A stretch of DNA of 64,000 bases from Eublepharis macularius (Eukaryota > Chordata > Lepidosauria > Squamata > Eublepharidae), in the NCBI RefSeq assembly GCF_028583425.1, contig NC_072802.1, positions 11,355,926 through 11,419,925 on the forward strand. Reading direction: 5' to 3'. Positions 19,487-31,235 of the stretch are shown here, piece by piece. The translations under genes and the position numbers were made by a program. Positions within the stretch are counted from its first letter, which is position 1, and each line of letters opens with the position of its first letter. Below the pieces are notes generated by a model. That model did not search any database and was not told the origin of the DNA. It worked only from the letters and a program-made list of their open reading frames with translations.

Positions 19487-22400
19487 TAAGATGCTCCCCC
19501 CCCAGGTTTATGTGGGTAACGAGAATGGAACGCTTTGACTAATCTAGGAGCATGAACATGTACAGAATTCACCCACTCATCAAACCCAGAGTCAAAGTCC
19601 TTCCATCTGATAAGGTAAAACAGCTGATTTCTTTTCCATTTAGAGTCCAAAATTTGCTGAACTTCGTAGTGAGTCTGATCATCTATCAAAGTTGGTATAG
19701 GAGGGGCACGGATGTGCCACTGGTCTGTAGGAGGAGCCTTTTTTAACAGACTGATATGAAAAGTATCGTGTACGTGGCACAATTTTTTTGGTAAATCTAA
19801 GGCAACAGTCACTTTGTTGATCACTTTACGAACAGGAAAGGGTCCAAGAAATTTCAACGCGAGCTTACGGCTGGTTTGAGTCACTTTCAGATTCTTTGTG
19901 GAAAGATAGATAAGATCGCCGGGTTGTAAATCCCAATCAGCCGCACGGTGGTGGTCGGCGTATCATTTGTAATCCTCTTTGGCTTTGTCGAGATGTTTTT
20001 TAATTTGAATCCATTGTTGAGCAGCTTCCCCCCACCATTCCGTTACGTCTCTGGAAGCCGCAGTAGGAGGGGGGAGCGCTTCAAACGGGAAGGGTTTGAA
20101 ATGGAAGCCATAAACGACTTTGAAGGGAGTTTCTCCTGTGGAGGCGTGCACGCTGTTATTGTAAGAGAATTCTGCCAGGGGGAGCAAATCGACCCAATTA
20201 TCTTGTTGGAAGTTAATATAACAGCGGAGAAATTGTTCTAGGATTTGATTAGTTTTTTCTGATTGTCCGTCGGTTTGAGGATGATGACTTGAACTTAAAC
20301 CTTGTTCAATATCTAGCATTTGTAAAAGCTCCCGCCAGAAGTTGGCAACGAACTGTCCGCCGCGATCCAAAATCACCTTAGACGGAAAAGAATGTAATTT
20401 TACAATGTGTTTCAGAAAAATATCCGCCAGTTTTCTAGCTGAAGGTATAGTGGTGCAAGGTATAAAGTGTGCTTGCTTGGAGAATAAATCCACTACGACC
20501 AGAATACAGTTGTGACCTTTGGAGGGGGGTAAATCAGTGATAAAGTCCATGGATATTACTTCCCACGGTCTGCTTGGTGTTTCTAAAGGTTGTAATAATC
20601 CGGGAGGCTTGCCTTTGCGGGATTTGGCACTGAGGCAAATGGGGCAGGATGCTACATATTGAGAAATGTCCTTGCGCATGCCTGGCCACCAAAATTGACG
20701 CTGTACCAAATGAAGCGTCTTTAGGTACCCATAGTGTCCTGCTGTAGGGGCATCGTGACAGCGCTGCAAGACTTCTTTTCTTAAACTGTCTGGTACATAA
20801 AAGCGGTCCCCCCACAGCCATTCCCCTTGTTTCGATTGTTGCAGTTTGTCTTTGGGCACTTTCCCCCCCTCCTTTTCCACTTCAGCTTTCAGCTTCAACC
20901 TCCACCCCTGATCGGGCTGAGGGGGCTGGACAGTGCGACTGCGCGTTGTTACCACACCCCCTAATTGCGTAGGTGAAAAGACGGTGTCTATAGTCTCCTC
21001 CCTTTTGCTTTTGTGTTGGGGCATGCGCGAGAGGGCATCTGCAAGAAAGTTAGTTTTGCCCGGCAAAAAGTTTAAAGTGAAATTGAATTTGGAAAAGTAT
21101 TCTGCCCAGCGCAGCTGTTTAGCATTTAGTCTTCGAGGGCTGCGTAGGGCTTCTAAATTTTTATGGTCCGTCCAGACCTCGAATGGATGACGGGGCCCCT
21201 CTAACCAATGCCTCCAGGTAGTGAGAGCTGCCTTTACAGCAAATGCCTCCTTTTCCCACACGTTCCAATTTCTTTCTGCTTCAGAAAATTTTCGGGACAG
21301 GAATGCACAGGGCTTGAGTTTCCCATCCTCCCCCTTTTGCAAAAGTACGCCCCCAATTGCGGTGTCACTGGCGTCGACCTGGACTACAAAGGGGCGATTC
21401 TCATCGGGGTGTTGGAGGGCGGGTTCGGGAACAAATTGCATTTTGAGAAGGTCGAATGCCTCTTGGCATTCCCGTGTCCAAGGCAATTTGGCACTCGGCT
21501 TTTTGGCATTGTCCCCCTTGTCTTTAGTTTTTAACAGTTCGGTTAGGGGGAGTGTAAGTTGAGCAAAGTTTGCAATGAACTCCCTATAAAAGTTGGCGAA
21601 GCCTAAAAAAGATTGTAGTTCCTTGCGGGTAGCGGGAGTTTGCCAATTTTGGATTGCTTGTACTTTGCTCGGATCCATTTTTAAGCCATCTTTGGAGATG
21701 CAGTAGCCCAAATAAGTGAGTTCTGTTTTGTGAAATTCACATTTAGAAAGTTTGATGGGCAGTTTGTTACACATTAGTGTGGTCAGAACTCTTTTTACAA
21801 GATCCACGTGTTCCTCCTCAGATTGTGAATAGATTAAGATATCATCTAGGTAAACCACAACCCCTTTGTACAAAAATTCATGTAATACCTCATTGATCAT
21901 GGACATGAAAACCGACGGGGCCCCAGCTAGACCAAACGGCATAACCAAATATTCATACTGGCCGAGGGGTGTGTTAAAAGCGGTTTTCCATTCGTCCCCT
22001 GCTTTGATACGAACGTGGAAGTAAGCATCTTTCAAGTCCAATTTCGTAAAGATCTTACCTTGGGCCACGACGTTGAGTAGATCTCTAATGAGCGGGATGG
22101 GATAGGCATTGCTGGAAGAAACAGCGTTAAGTCCTCGAAAGTCCGTGCACAGTCTTAAGCCTCCGTCCTTCTTCTTGACGAAGAGCACTGGCGCAGCATG
22201 CAGACTGTTGGCAGGTCGAATAAACCCTCTTTGAAGATTGGTGTCGACGAACTTGCGGAGTTCTTCCCTTTCGTTAGGGCTCATGGGATATAGGCGACCC
22301 TTGGGCAGGGAGGCACCCGGTAAAATTTCCACAGCACAGTCCGTCCTCCTATGAGGAGGTAAAGTATTCGCTTCTTCTTCTGTAAAAGCTTGGGTGTAAG

Positions 22401-22950
22401 CTCTGTATTGCTTGGGTATTTGGTTGATTTCTTCTTGGGTGAGGAGAGCAGGCTCAGTGATGGTAGGGTTGGTGCCCCAATTTTGATTCCAGCGGTGACT
22501 TTTGCAAGCCTCATGGGTGAATGTGATGCTTCCCTCTGCCCAGTTGATGTAGGGGTTGTGATCGCATAACCATCGGCTTCCCAGGATCAAGGGGTATTTG
22601 GCGGTGGCACTAATAACGAATGATCTTACTTCCCAATGTTGCCCCATGCCTGTTATGACCGGAGTGGTTTCGGTAGTGACTGGATTCATATTAGTGCCAT
22701 CCATTTGCTCAAAGATGACAGGCGTTTCCAATTCTTTGATAGGAAGTATTAATCCATTTACTAGGGCTGGTGCAATAATGTCTCTAGAGCAGCCCGAGTC
22801 TATCAGTGCTTGCACACGGATGTGCATTTTCCTGTCTGAGTTCACTAAAGTTACTGGTATGAAGAGTATGGACCCTTGGGGTCTGTTCGAAATAGGAACT
22901 GACTGAGGTTTGATCTGCCGTTTGGGTCCTTTTACGACAGATCCATCTCG
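19486..22950 (-). pseudogene. pol of chromovirus C, one internal stop
   Basis: The pol is nearly complete and co-linear with copy B: DSG protease, YLDD reverse transcriptase (AGAPSVF instead of RAPSVF before it), RNase H, HHCC and DDE integrase, chromodomain. The residue before the second catalytic Asp is Leu (LDRGGQF) where copy B has Ser. A TGA at 19963-19965 replaces the lysine codon of copy B. It cuts the protein before the GPY/chromodomain part, which continues in the same frame to 19486. A truncated integrase lacking its targeting domain could still be translated, but only if gag and frameshifting worked. Confidence 0.93.
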
Positions 22951-25425
22951 TTTCCTGAGATGGGACTCTCTGGATTCCCCTCTCCAGTTAGAGCGGTTGG
23001 ATCATATTCCATAACTTCTTCCAGCTCTAACCCTCTTTCGGAGGGGTTCCCCCGAGGGGCTCCTCTGCCTCTCGCTGTTCGAGGAGCTGGTGTTGGGCGC
23101 GGTGGCGCGTGGTAGGTGGTGGGGGCTGGACGTCGTAGCTGGAGTGGAGGTCTTTGCACAGGCCGGTACGGGCATTGCGCTGCAAAATGACCACCTTGGC
23201 CACACTGCAGGCACAACCCTTGTTGCCATCTAGCATCTCTCGCTCCGCGAGTAGCATATCCAGCGCCTCTGCCTCCTCTGACAAGAACTGAGGAGTGCCT
23301 TTGTCCTGTATGTTGCTGTTGTTCCACTAATTTGACTTCTAGTAAGCGGTTTTCAACTTCACAGGTTAATTGAATCCATCCCAGTAGAGTGGGAGGGTTA
23401 TCTTGCATTAGGGCTCTATCCAACTGCCTAGGATTTAAGCCCTGTTTGAACAAAATTATTTTGGTCGATTCTTCACACCTTGGGCATTTAGCGGCCAGTT
23501 GTCGGAATTTCGTAACATAGTCTCTAGCCGACATACTGCCTTGCCGTATAGACTGTAATTCAGTCCGAGCTCTCGTTTCTTCTAGAGGGTCTTCATATTG
23601 GGCTCGAAGTGCATCTACTAGCCCTTGAAGAGTATTTAATTCGGGGGCACCAATATCATAAAGTCCTACATACCAGTCTGCAGCTTTGCCTTGGAGTCTC
23701 GAGCCCAGGTGTTCGATTTGACTGGCCTCACTCCCGAAAAGGTGTCCCCATCGATTAAAGAATTGCACCGTTTGTTGTACAAGGAAAAATCCCAACTTGG
23801 ATGGGTCTCCATCAAAAGTAGCTTCCAATTTCACCCAGCCCATGGGGAGTTCTTGCCTGGGGGCTGGCGCTGGCATTGGGTAAACGTCGAGCGGGGCGAG
23901 TGATAAAGGAGACTGTCGTGGTGTTGGAGGTAGTGGCAGCGGAGGTTGCTGAGGATAACGTTGAGGCTGTTGTGGAGGAGGCCCTCTAGGTACAGGTTGT
24001 AGCGGCGCTGGCCGTAAAGGTGCTGGCTGAATTGGCGGTGTGCTTCTAGGCGCCGGCAATCTGGGTGCTGGTAACAGAGGAATGGGAGCCGGTCCTTGGG
24101 GTGCCGGTTGTAACGGGGTTGGGTGAAGAGGAATAGGCTGCAGAGGTAACGGAGTCCCTCCTGGAATAGGCTGATTTGGTGTTAGGGTCCCTCTCGGTCC
24201 CGGCGTTTGGTGTGGTCGGGGAGTGGTACCTCTACCAATCGCGCTTGTCCCCGGTATGATACGCGGCGTACCCCCTCTCGGTAGTACTGGTTGCTCACTC
24301 TCTTGGGTCGTGGGTGGAGGTGCTACTGGGGAAGCGGGCCTCACGGGGCGTTCTGGTTCCCCACCTCCTCCGCCGCTTCCGTTGTCAGTTGGTACGATTG
24401 GACCTTCTGGGCAAGGATTTTCTGGACGGGGTCCTTCTCCATTATCAGGCTCAGGATCTCCTGGTTGTCGCGGCCACAGCTGGATTGGGTCCTCAGGACA
24501 TGGATCTTCTGGACAGGGTCTGTCCCCAGTTTCGGACCCAGAATCTCCAGTTTCGGGTGGCTGTTGCGGCCACGGCTGGAGAGGGCCCTCAGGGCGGGGC
24601 ACAAGGCTTTGTAAAGTAGACAAACTTTGACTGATGTCTGGTAGACCAGTTGGCGGTTCTCGTCCACTGTCCCCCCACCACAAGTACAGATAGTAGGTGG
24701 ACGGCATGGGCTAAACTCTCTTCCATGCTTGCTAGTCTGGTCTCCAAAACTTGCACTCTGTCTGGATTCACCTCCTCCTGTTCGGTATAACCAGTAGCTT
24801 GCGAGGTAGGCACATATTCAGTACGTGGCCTCGGTAGACCAGGTATGATTTCTTCCACTCCTTGTTCTTCTTGAGATCTTGCAGCTAAGATCCCTTTCAC
24901 CAAACCAGTGATTGCTGATATCCCAGAGTCAATTGCAATCGTTCTGCTTTGAAGCTGGACCCACTGGTGCTCACTTACGTCCTGTTGCCCCGACCACGGG
25001 GTGACTTCCTAATAATCCCAGCTTAGGGCGCCACGGCGGGACGTCTCCCACTCCGTTTGTTCGGTCGTCCTGTTCCAGTAAAGCCACGGTTGGCTGCTGG
25101 CATGCTCAGGTATTGACTCCAAACTGCGCCGACTATCCATCTGTGTTTGCGTGAACATCGTACTGGCCCTTCGTTCCCTTGTCTCCCTTGGTCTTGCGCC
25201 CCACTGCGTCAGAGTGGGTATGGAAAACAGTGGTTCGGCTGTAGCTCTGGGCCGGGTATCTGCACTGCTGGGAATGAGAGTGTAGAGCGTAGTAACCGAG
25301 GAGCCGTTTCCTCTTGGTACAGGTTCTTGAGGTTCCAATCCTTGAGAGCCGGGGGAGGCATACGGGTCAAACAAAGGATCCCTGAGCGGGACAGCTTTGG
25401 AGTCCGTTTGATCCGGCTTAGGCAT
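22932..25425 (-). pseudogene. gag of chromovirus C, stop plus frameshift
   Basis: The start ATG at 25425 is the first in frame after the PBS. The N-terminus has the same P-x-R-D-P-L-F-x-P-Y motif as copy B. A TAG at 25009-25011 ends the first block, and a length change in the C run at about 24671-24676 shifts the frame. The remaining 591-codon frame (from 24707) contains a proline-rich region, the capsid and an intact CCHC knuckle, and ends NEMDLS. Expression of full gag is not possible without correction. Confidence 0.92.
22950..22956 (-). promoter_or_regulatory. decayed -1 frameshift heptamer (AGGAAAC) of copy C
   Basis: It sits at the position of GGGAAAC in the other copies. The first G is now A, which fits deamination of the CpG in TCGGGAAAC. 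Tandem slippage should be weakened. Confidence 0.7.
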
Positions 25426-25435
25426 TGGAAAAGTG

Positions 25436-25446
25436 ATTGGTAACAA
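25436..25446 (-). promoter_or_regulatory. self-priming primer-binding site of copy C
   Basis: The minus strand reads TTGTTACCAAT, 2 nt inside the 5' LTR, complementary to the LTR segment 25594-25604. Confidence 0.82.
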
Positions 25447-25448
25447 AA

Positions 25449-25870
25449 TGTCAGAACTGTGGCTAGATAATGTCCTTACTCCAGACTACCTTCTGCAATC
25501 AGACAAAAGCCCGTTGTTTGTAAAAGTTTACTGAAGAAAGAATGCATTATAGTCCACGAGCCTGAATACAATATTCAGGATGGTACATGTGAATTGTTAC
25601 CAATGACAGGCAAAGCACGAGGTACAAAGTAACAGATCCCAGCAGGCCCAACCTCCCCCCATAGTTCTCAAAACAATCCCTTTGAAGCTAGGAAAGCGAA
25701 AGTCCTTCAAGGCTGGTTCTTGGTGGAACAGCAGTAGCCAAAACAATCCTTCTCTGTGAGATAGCTGCTTGGGAACCTTGGCACCTGTGAAGAAAGCACT
25801 TAAACACTGAAAAGATTAAAAATGGAGTCGGTTAGGCAAGAACATACATGAGAGCATTCTGAACCTGACA
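25449..25870 (-). repeat. 5' LTR of chromovirus C
   Basis: It is 422 bp with about seven differences from 19053-19474. The primer segment lies at 25594-25604 (minus ATTGGTAACAA); U3 from there to the outer end is 266 bp, close to the 256 bp in copy B. Confidence 0.93.
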
Positions 25871-27571
25871 GGAGAAACTCTGATGCAGGACAGAGTAAAA
25901 GCAGACAGGCTTAATGACTTTTTTGCCTCTGTTTTCTCCTTGAAGAACTCAGGCACATCTAGAGATAGTAGAAAATGTGGCAGGACACCTGAGTGGCTAA
26001 TTGACATTGACAGAGCGGTTGTGGAGAGGCATCTGGCTGCACTGGATGAATACAAATCCCCTGGGCCAGATGGGGTGCACCCAAGAGTGCTGAAAGAACT
26101 TTCCAGAGAACTTGCAGAACCCCTGTCCATCATCTTCAAGGCCTCCTGAAGGACAGGGGATGTGCCACAAGACTGGAGAAGAGCGAATGTTATCCCAATC
26201 TTTAAGAAAGGGAAGAAGGATGACCTGGGAAACTACAGGCCAGTCAGTCTGACTTCTGTTGCTGGGAAGATATTAGAACAGGTTTTAAAGGGATCAATCT
26301 GTAAGCATCTGAAGGACCGCTCAGTGTTCCAGGGAAGTCAGCATGGTTTTGTCCCTAACAGATTTTGCCAGACCAACCTGGTTTCCTTCTTTGATCGAGA
26401 GATCAGCTTACTGGATCGGGGGAACTCTGTTGACGTGATTTATCTGGATTTCAGTAAAGCTTTTGATAAGGTCCCCCATGACATTCTGATGGGCAAACTG
26501 GAAGACTGTGGACTGGACTATAGGAGAGTTCAGTGGATAGGGAACTGGTTAGAGGACCGCACTCAAACAGTGGTGGTCAACGGCGTTTCATCAGATTGGA
26601 GGGTGGTGTACAGTGGGGTGCTGCAGGGCTTGGTTTTGGATCCGGTACTTTCAATATTTTTATCAATGATTTGGATGAAGGAGAGGAAGGGCTGCTCATT
26701 AAATTTGCTGACGATACCAAATTGGGAGGAGTAGCAAACACCCAAGAAGATAGAATTAAAATTCAACAAGACCTGAATACTCTGGAGAAGTGGGCAGCTG
26801 TGAATAGGATGCAATTCAACAAAGACAAGTGAACAGTATTACATCTGGGCCACAAAAATGGGAAGCACAAATACTTGATGGGGGATACACTTCTGGGCAG
26901 TAGTATATGTGAAAGGGATCTTGGGGTAAGAGTGGACTGTAAACTGAATATGAGCAGTCAGTGTGATGCAGTGGCAAAAAAGGCTAATTCAATCTTGGGT
27001 TGTATCAAAGGGGCCATAGCGTCGAAATCGCAGGAGGTCATAGCCCCTCTCTATACTGGCTTGGTCAGGCCACACCTGGAGTATTGTGTGCAGTTCTGGA
27101 GGCCTCACTTCAAAAAGGGTGTGGACAAGTTTGAGAGGGTGCAGAGGAGACAGACAAGGATGATCAGGGGTCTGGAGACAGAGCCCTACGAGGAAAGGCT
27201 TTGGGAATATTTAGTTTGGAGAAGAGGAGAATGAGGGGGGACATGATTGCTCTCTTTAAATATTTGAAAGGCTGTCATTTGGAGGAGGGCAAGGAGCTGT
27301 TCCAGTTGGCAGCAGAGGGTAGGACCCGAAGCAATGGGCTTAAATTACATGCACAAAGGTACCGACTGGATATTAGGAAGAACTTTTTCACAGTCAGAGT
27401 AGTTCAAAAGTGGAATCAGCTGCCTAGGGAGGTGGTGAGCTCCCCCTCACTGGCAGTTTTCAAGAAGAGGCTGGATGAAGACTTGTCAGAGATGCTTTAG
27501 GCTGATCCTGCACTGGGCAGGGGGTTGGACTAGATGGTCTGTATGGCCCCTTCCAACTCTATGATTCTATG
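25871..27571 (+). mobile_element. CR1 LINE, main part, split by chromovirus C
   Basis: It continues the CR1 from 19052: the end of the linker after the endonuclease (FFASVFS), then the reverse transcriptase from the PLSIIF and DWRRANVIPIFKKG motifs, through FSKAFDKVPH and FADDTKLGG, to the [14 protein letters not shown] segment and the ATTCTATG 3' end. Frames change at about 26150, 26650 and 27200 and a stop is present, so it is dead. With its left end it is the longest CR1 in the window. Confidence 0.95.
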
Positions 27572-27760
27572 AAATAATGCAGTACAGTACAGTGTCACCC
27601 ACAGTGTTTCACACATTTATTTATTTATTACATTTGTGTTCCTCTCTCCCTGAGAACCAGGCTCAGAGCGGATGACAGAAAAATATAGAAAACAGGCAGC
27701 ATAACAATCAAAACACTTCAGTAAAACATTGTGGCATTCTTATTGCAGAATCCCCACGGC

Positions 27761-27761
<1 letters not shown>

Positions 27762-27792
<31 letters not shown>
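27762..27792. repeat. (TG)n microsatellite
   Basis: About 15 TG units. Confidence 0.95.
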
Positions 27793-27793
<1 letters not shown>

Positions 27794-27864
27794 CAAGTTG
27801 TTTGATGTTCAGCAGACCAGGGGGATCATACCTCCCCTAGTGGGAGGTCAATTGAAGGGAAGAG

Positions 27865-28000
27865 GATGCTCACCTCAACCACCATATGCCTGGAGGAACA
27901 ACTCTGTCTTGCAGGCCCAGCAGAAAGATAATAAAACCTGCTGGGTCCGAGTCTCTACGGATAGAGAGTTCCGCCAGGTTGGTGCCAGCGCCAAAGAGGA
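27865..28000 (-). mobile_element. L2 LINE 3' fragment
   Basis: The minus strand carries the same 'gggcctgcaagacagagttgtt' type block as the L2 3' end at 57380-57420. Confidence 0.7.
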
Positions 28001-28774
28001 ACATATGACAAGAGGTGGTCCCACAAGTATGTTGGTTCCCATGCAAATTTTCAGCCCAAAGGGAGGTCTACTCCCCTCTCCCACAACTGGGCATCCAAAT
28101 ATATAAACAAACAGTGAGCAAATCAGCCAGCAATTATATAGAAACTCTATTTTTTTTTTAAGTTTTACAATTTGTAGCTTGTTGAAGCTCGTGTTATCAA
28201 CATTGTTTTGCCCATGCACGATTTCTTGGGTGCTTCCTTGTTAGAGTTTTAAAAATCTTCTTCAGTGACTGTGTAAGAATCTGACACATAGGGAAAACTG
28301 TTTGGAGCTGGCCTTTCCAATATTGTTATTTGGAGAAAAAGTGTTTCCTTTTGACCCAGTCCTTGTGCATTAGCCAGAGGGGGACTCCGTGTGACAACTA
28401 GTGCTGGTCTGGTTTGGTTCACTGATACTGAACACATAACACAAACTTATGATTGTGCCACTATAATGAACTGAGTCCTCCTAAGTGATGCACAGTTTGT
28501 ATTTTGAAAGCAATCAATGCTCATTGCTTTAGCCACACTTTGAACTTCTTGATTGTTGATGTCTGTACAAATACAGCTACTGCTGCAAACTTTTGTCTTC
28601 TTCAGCAGCTCAATGTATTTTAGTGCCTGCTCTTACATTCCTTTACATTTCACTGAACTGCAAAAAGAAACATGAAGTGGAATTATTGAATTGAAAAAAA
28701 AGGTACAAAATGGTGTTAGGTCATATTGGGTGTATCTTGGCTGCTGTGCAGTCCCACATCGGGACTGTGCACGT

Positions 28775-28993
28775 TAGGGTTCCCAGTCTCCAGGTAGTGG
28801 CTGGAGATCCCCTGGAATTACAACTGGTCTCCAGGCCACAGAGGTCAGTTCACCTGGAGAAAATGGCTACTTTGGGGAGTGGACTCTATGGAATTATGCC
28901 ATGCCAAGGTCCTTTCCCTCCCCAAACCCCACTTTCTCCTGGTTTCACCCCCCAGATCTCCAGGAATTTCCCTACTTGGAGCTGGCAACCCTA
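28775..28993. mobile_element. hAT-like MITE (TAGGGTT family)
   Basis: TAGGGTTCCCAG at the left, GCTGGCAACCCTA at the right, with the internal order of the family. The flanking 8-mers are only partly alike, so the TSD is decayed or absent. Confidence 0.75.
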
Positions 28994-29087
28994 CCGCACG
29001 CACATGTAGAACTTTAGGAATGTAGGCTGTTGGGTGGAGCAAAGCAATTATCTAATTTGCATGCTGGAGGGAATGTATGTATGTATG

Positions 29088-29347
29088 TATGCATGCAGGG
29101 CTTTTTTTCAGCGGGAACGCAGTAGAACGGAGTTCCGGAACCTCTTGAAAATGGTCACATGGCTGGTTGCCCCGCCCCCTGATCTCCAGACAGAAGGAAG
29201 TTTAGATTGCCGGCACGGAGGGCAATCTAAACTCCCCTCTGTCTGGAGATCAGGGGGCGGGGCCACCAGCCGTGTGACCATTTTCTCCAAAAGCAACCCA
29301 CTTAGTTCCACCACCTCTTTTCCCAGGAAAAAAGCCCTGTATGCATG
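29088..29347. mobile_element. palindromic hAT-type MITE with 8-bp TSD
   Basis: The 244-bp element (29096-29339) starts CAGGGCTTTTTT and ends with the inverse AAAAAAGCCCTG. It is inverted almost end to end. A perfect 8-bp duplication TATGCATG lies at 29088-29095 and 29340-29347, the signature of hAT transposition. It encodes nothing. Confidence 0.92.
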
Positions 29348-30239
29348 CATATAGCTGCTTTGTTCGCTGTAACCTTGCTGGGTGGTGAAGCAGGAAGGTT
29401 GTTTGTTTTAAACTGGGGAAAGCGAGCAGGGGAATGCTTTTGGAAACCCTTATGTTTGTTCCAAGCAACTGTTATATTGCTGAAAAGGCCTCATTTGAAG
29501 AAGCTGCAGACAGGAGCTATGATGAGAGCAAGTTCTATTGGACTCTCATTCAGGACTTTGCTGCTGAGCTCATTTCTTCTGGTGCAGGTCTTCACACCAG
29601 GCCTCTCTTTGCTGACCCCACTTCCTGGAAGGGTTGCCAGGTCCCCCCCCCCCGGCCGGGCGGGAGGTTGGAGGCCCTGCACTTATCTTTTTGGTCCCTG
29701 CTCCCGGCTTACACGATGATGTCACTTTCATGAAGTGCGTGGGTTATGTGCCACCCTGGGAGTGTTGGAAATACAATGTCTTGTGTGCAGAGAAGGCAGC
29801 AGAAATACCTGCAAGGGGCAGCGGGTCTGACAGTTAGATAGATGGCAGAGTGGGATGCTTCTTTCCTCCTCTCTTCTGTCCTTGCATGTCTCCAGACTGG
29901 TATTCTTAGGCTACTTCCTGCTTCTTCCCGGAAGTCCCTCCTCCCTGTTTATTGTGGTAGTTAGTATCTATTCTGTTTCTCTCCTTTCTGTCATAGTTGT
30001 AGTTCCTGAATAAACTTTCCTCATTCACTCCTTAATCAGACTTAAGTTCATTCCTAAGATATACCAGAGCCTACAGGCAGCGCTCCTGTGCTCCACAGGG
30101 GGTTGAATTGGGCCTGATTTGGCCCTGATTCAGCCTGAATCTGGCGGCTGCTGCACTCCACAGCAGCCCAATTCGTGCCTGATTTGGCCCGAACCCACCT
30201 GGGAGTATGCTGTACTGCCCAGGAGTGCACCTGGGAGGT

Positions 30240-30565
30240 ACGTTACCCCCCGCCAGCCAGGTCAGTGGGGGCGGGGGGAGGGTGGAAGCAGGGGATCCCC
30301 TGTCCCCAGTGGGGGACTGGCATCCCTAGGTTGCAGGTCCCCTGGTGGGGGGGGGTGGAACCCCGGCTACCAGCCTCCACCCCCCCCTCATCTGGCTGTT
30401 GGGGGTAAAGGCAGGGGAACGCCCTCCTGAGGCATGCTTCTGCCGTGGCATGATGCCATCAGTCCCAAGAGTGAGGCCATCGTGCAGGCCCTGGGAGCAC
30501 TCCTGCACTTCACACTGGGCTAATTTGGGCCCCAAATGGGCCGATTCTTTAACTATCAGCTCAGT
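30240..30565. repeat. GC-rich interspersed repeat of the TAGGGTTACCAGG family
   Basis: It contains the 'cctggctg..ggcagggga' block, a TGATGCCATCA block and ATTTGGGCCCCAAATGGGCC, in the order seen at 41858 and 35148. A shorter piece of the same start lies at about 29632-29720. Confidence 0.55.
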
Positions 30566-31039
30566 GCAAAGTGCAGGAGGACTCTCGGGTCCTGTGTGAT
30601 GATGTCTTTCCTGTATAGATATAGGGACTGCCTATAGACCTGTGTTTTGGAGTGTCTGGAGATGGTGACGATGTAGGGACTTACCGTTAATATGTGGAAA
30701 AGATGAGAAAGCAGTTACAGACAGCCTATTGGATTGCCATGGCTGCAGCCTGGCAAAATGCGGATCATGATAAACATTGAAATAATGCTAGAGTATTTGA
30801 ACATGAACTCATGAGCCTGGAGCTCATGGAATTTAGGTGTCCCAGGAAAGCATAAGCTGGTCGATGGATGAAGTACAACCCTATATTGTGGAAGAGAAAC
30901 TGGGAATACTGCCTGTCTATAGAGCAATGCCTGAGGATGGAATTGAGCATATACAAACACTGTTCAGGAATCATCTACTCCCAACTGGACAGTCAGTTGG
31001 TATGCCTGAGATAGTGATTTGCCAGTTTCCAAGAACTGG

Positions 31040-31235
31040 TTGATTCTTCACTCCTCCACTTCAAGCCAGCTGGGTGACCTTGGGTCAGTCACAGTTCTCT
31101 AGAGCTCTCTCAGCCCCATCCACCTCACAGGTGTTTTGTTGTGGGGATCATAATAACATACTTTGTAAACCGCTCTGAGTGGGCATTAAGTTGTCCTGAA
31201 GGGTAGTGTATAAATCAAATGTTGTTTTTTTCTGA
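31040..31235 (+). mobile_element. tRNA-derived SINE, 5'-truncated
   Basis: It begins after the B box and has the core 'ccagctgggtgacct' and the L2-like end 'gttgtcctgaagggtagt' of the family at 17408. Confidence 0.8.

Larger units (their letters stand above)
19053..25870 (-). mobile_element. Ty3/gypsy chromovirus copy C, full length but defective
   Basis: The 6,818-bp element has 422-bp LTRs (19053-19474 and 25449-25870) and a perfect 5-bp duplication GGAGA (19048-19052 and 25871-25875). I count about seven differences between the LTRs (about 98% identical), so it is older than copy B. It sits inside a CR1. Gag has one stop and one frameshift, pol one stop. PBS, primer segment and polypurine tract are intact. 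Confidence 0.96.
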
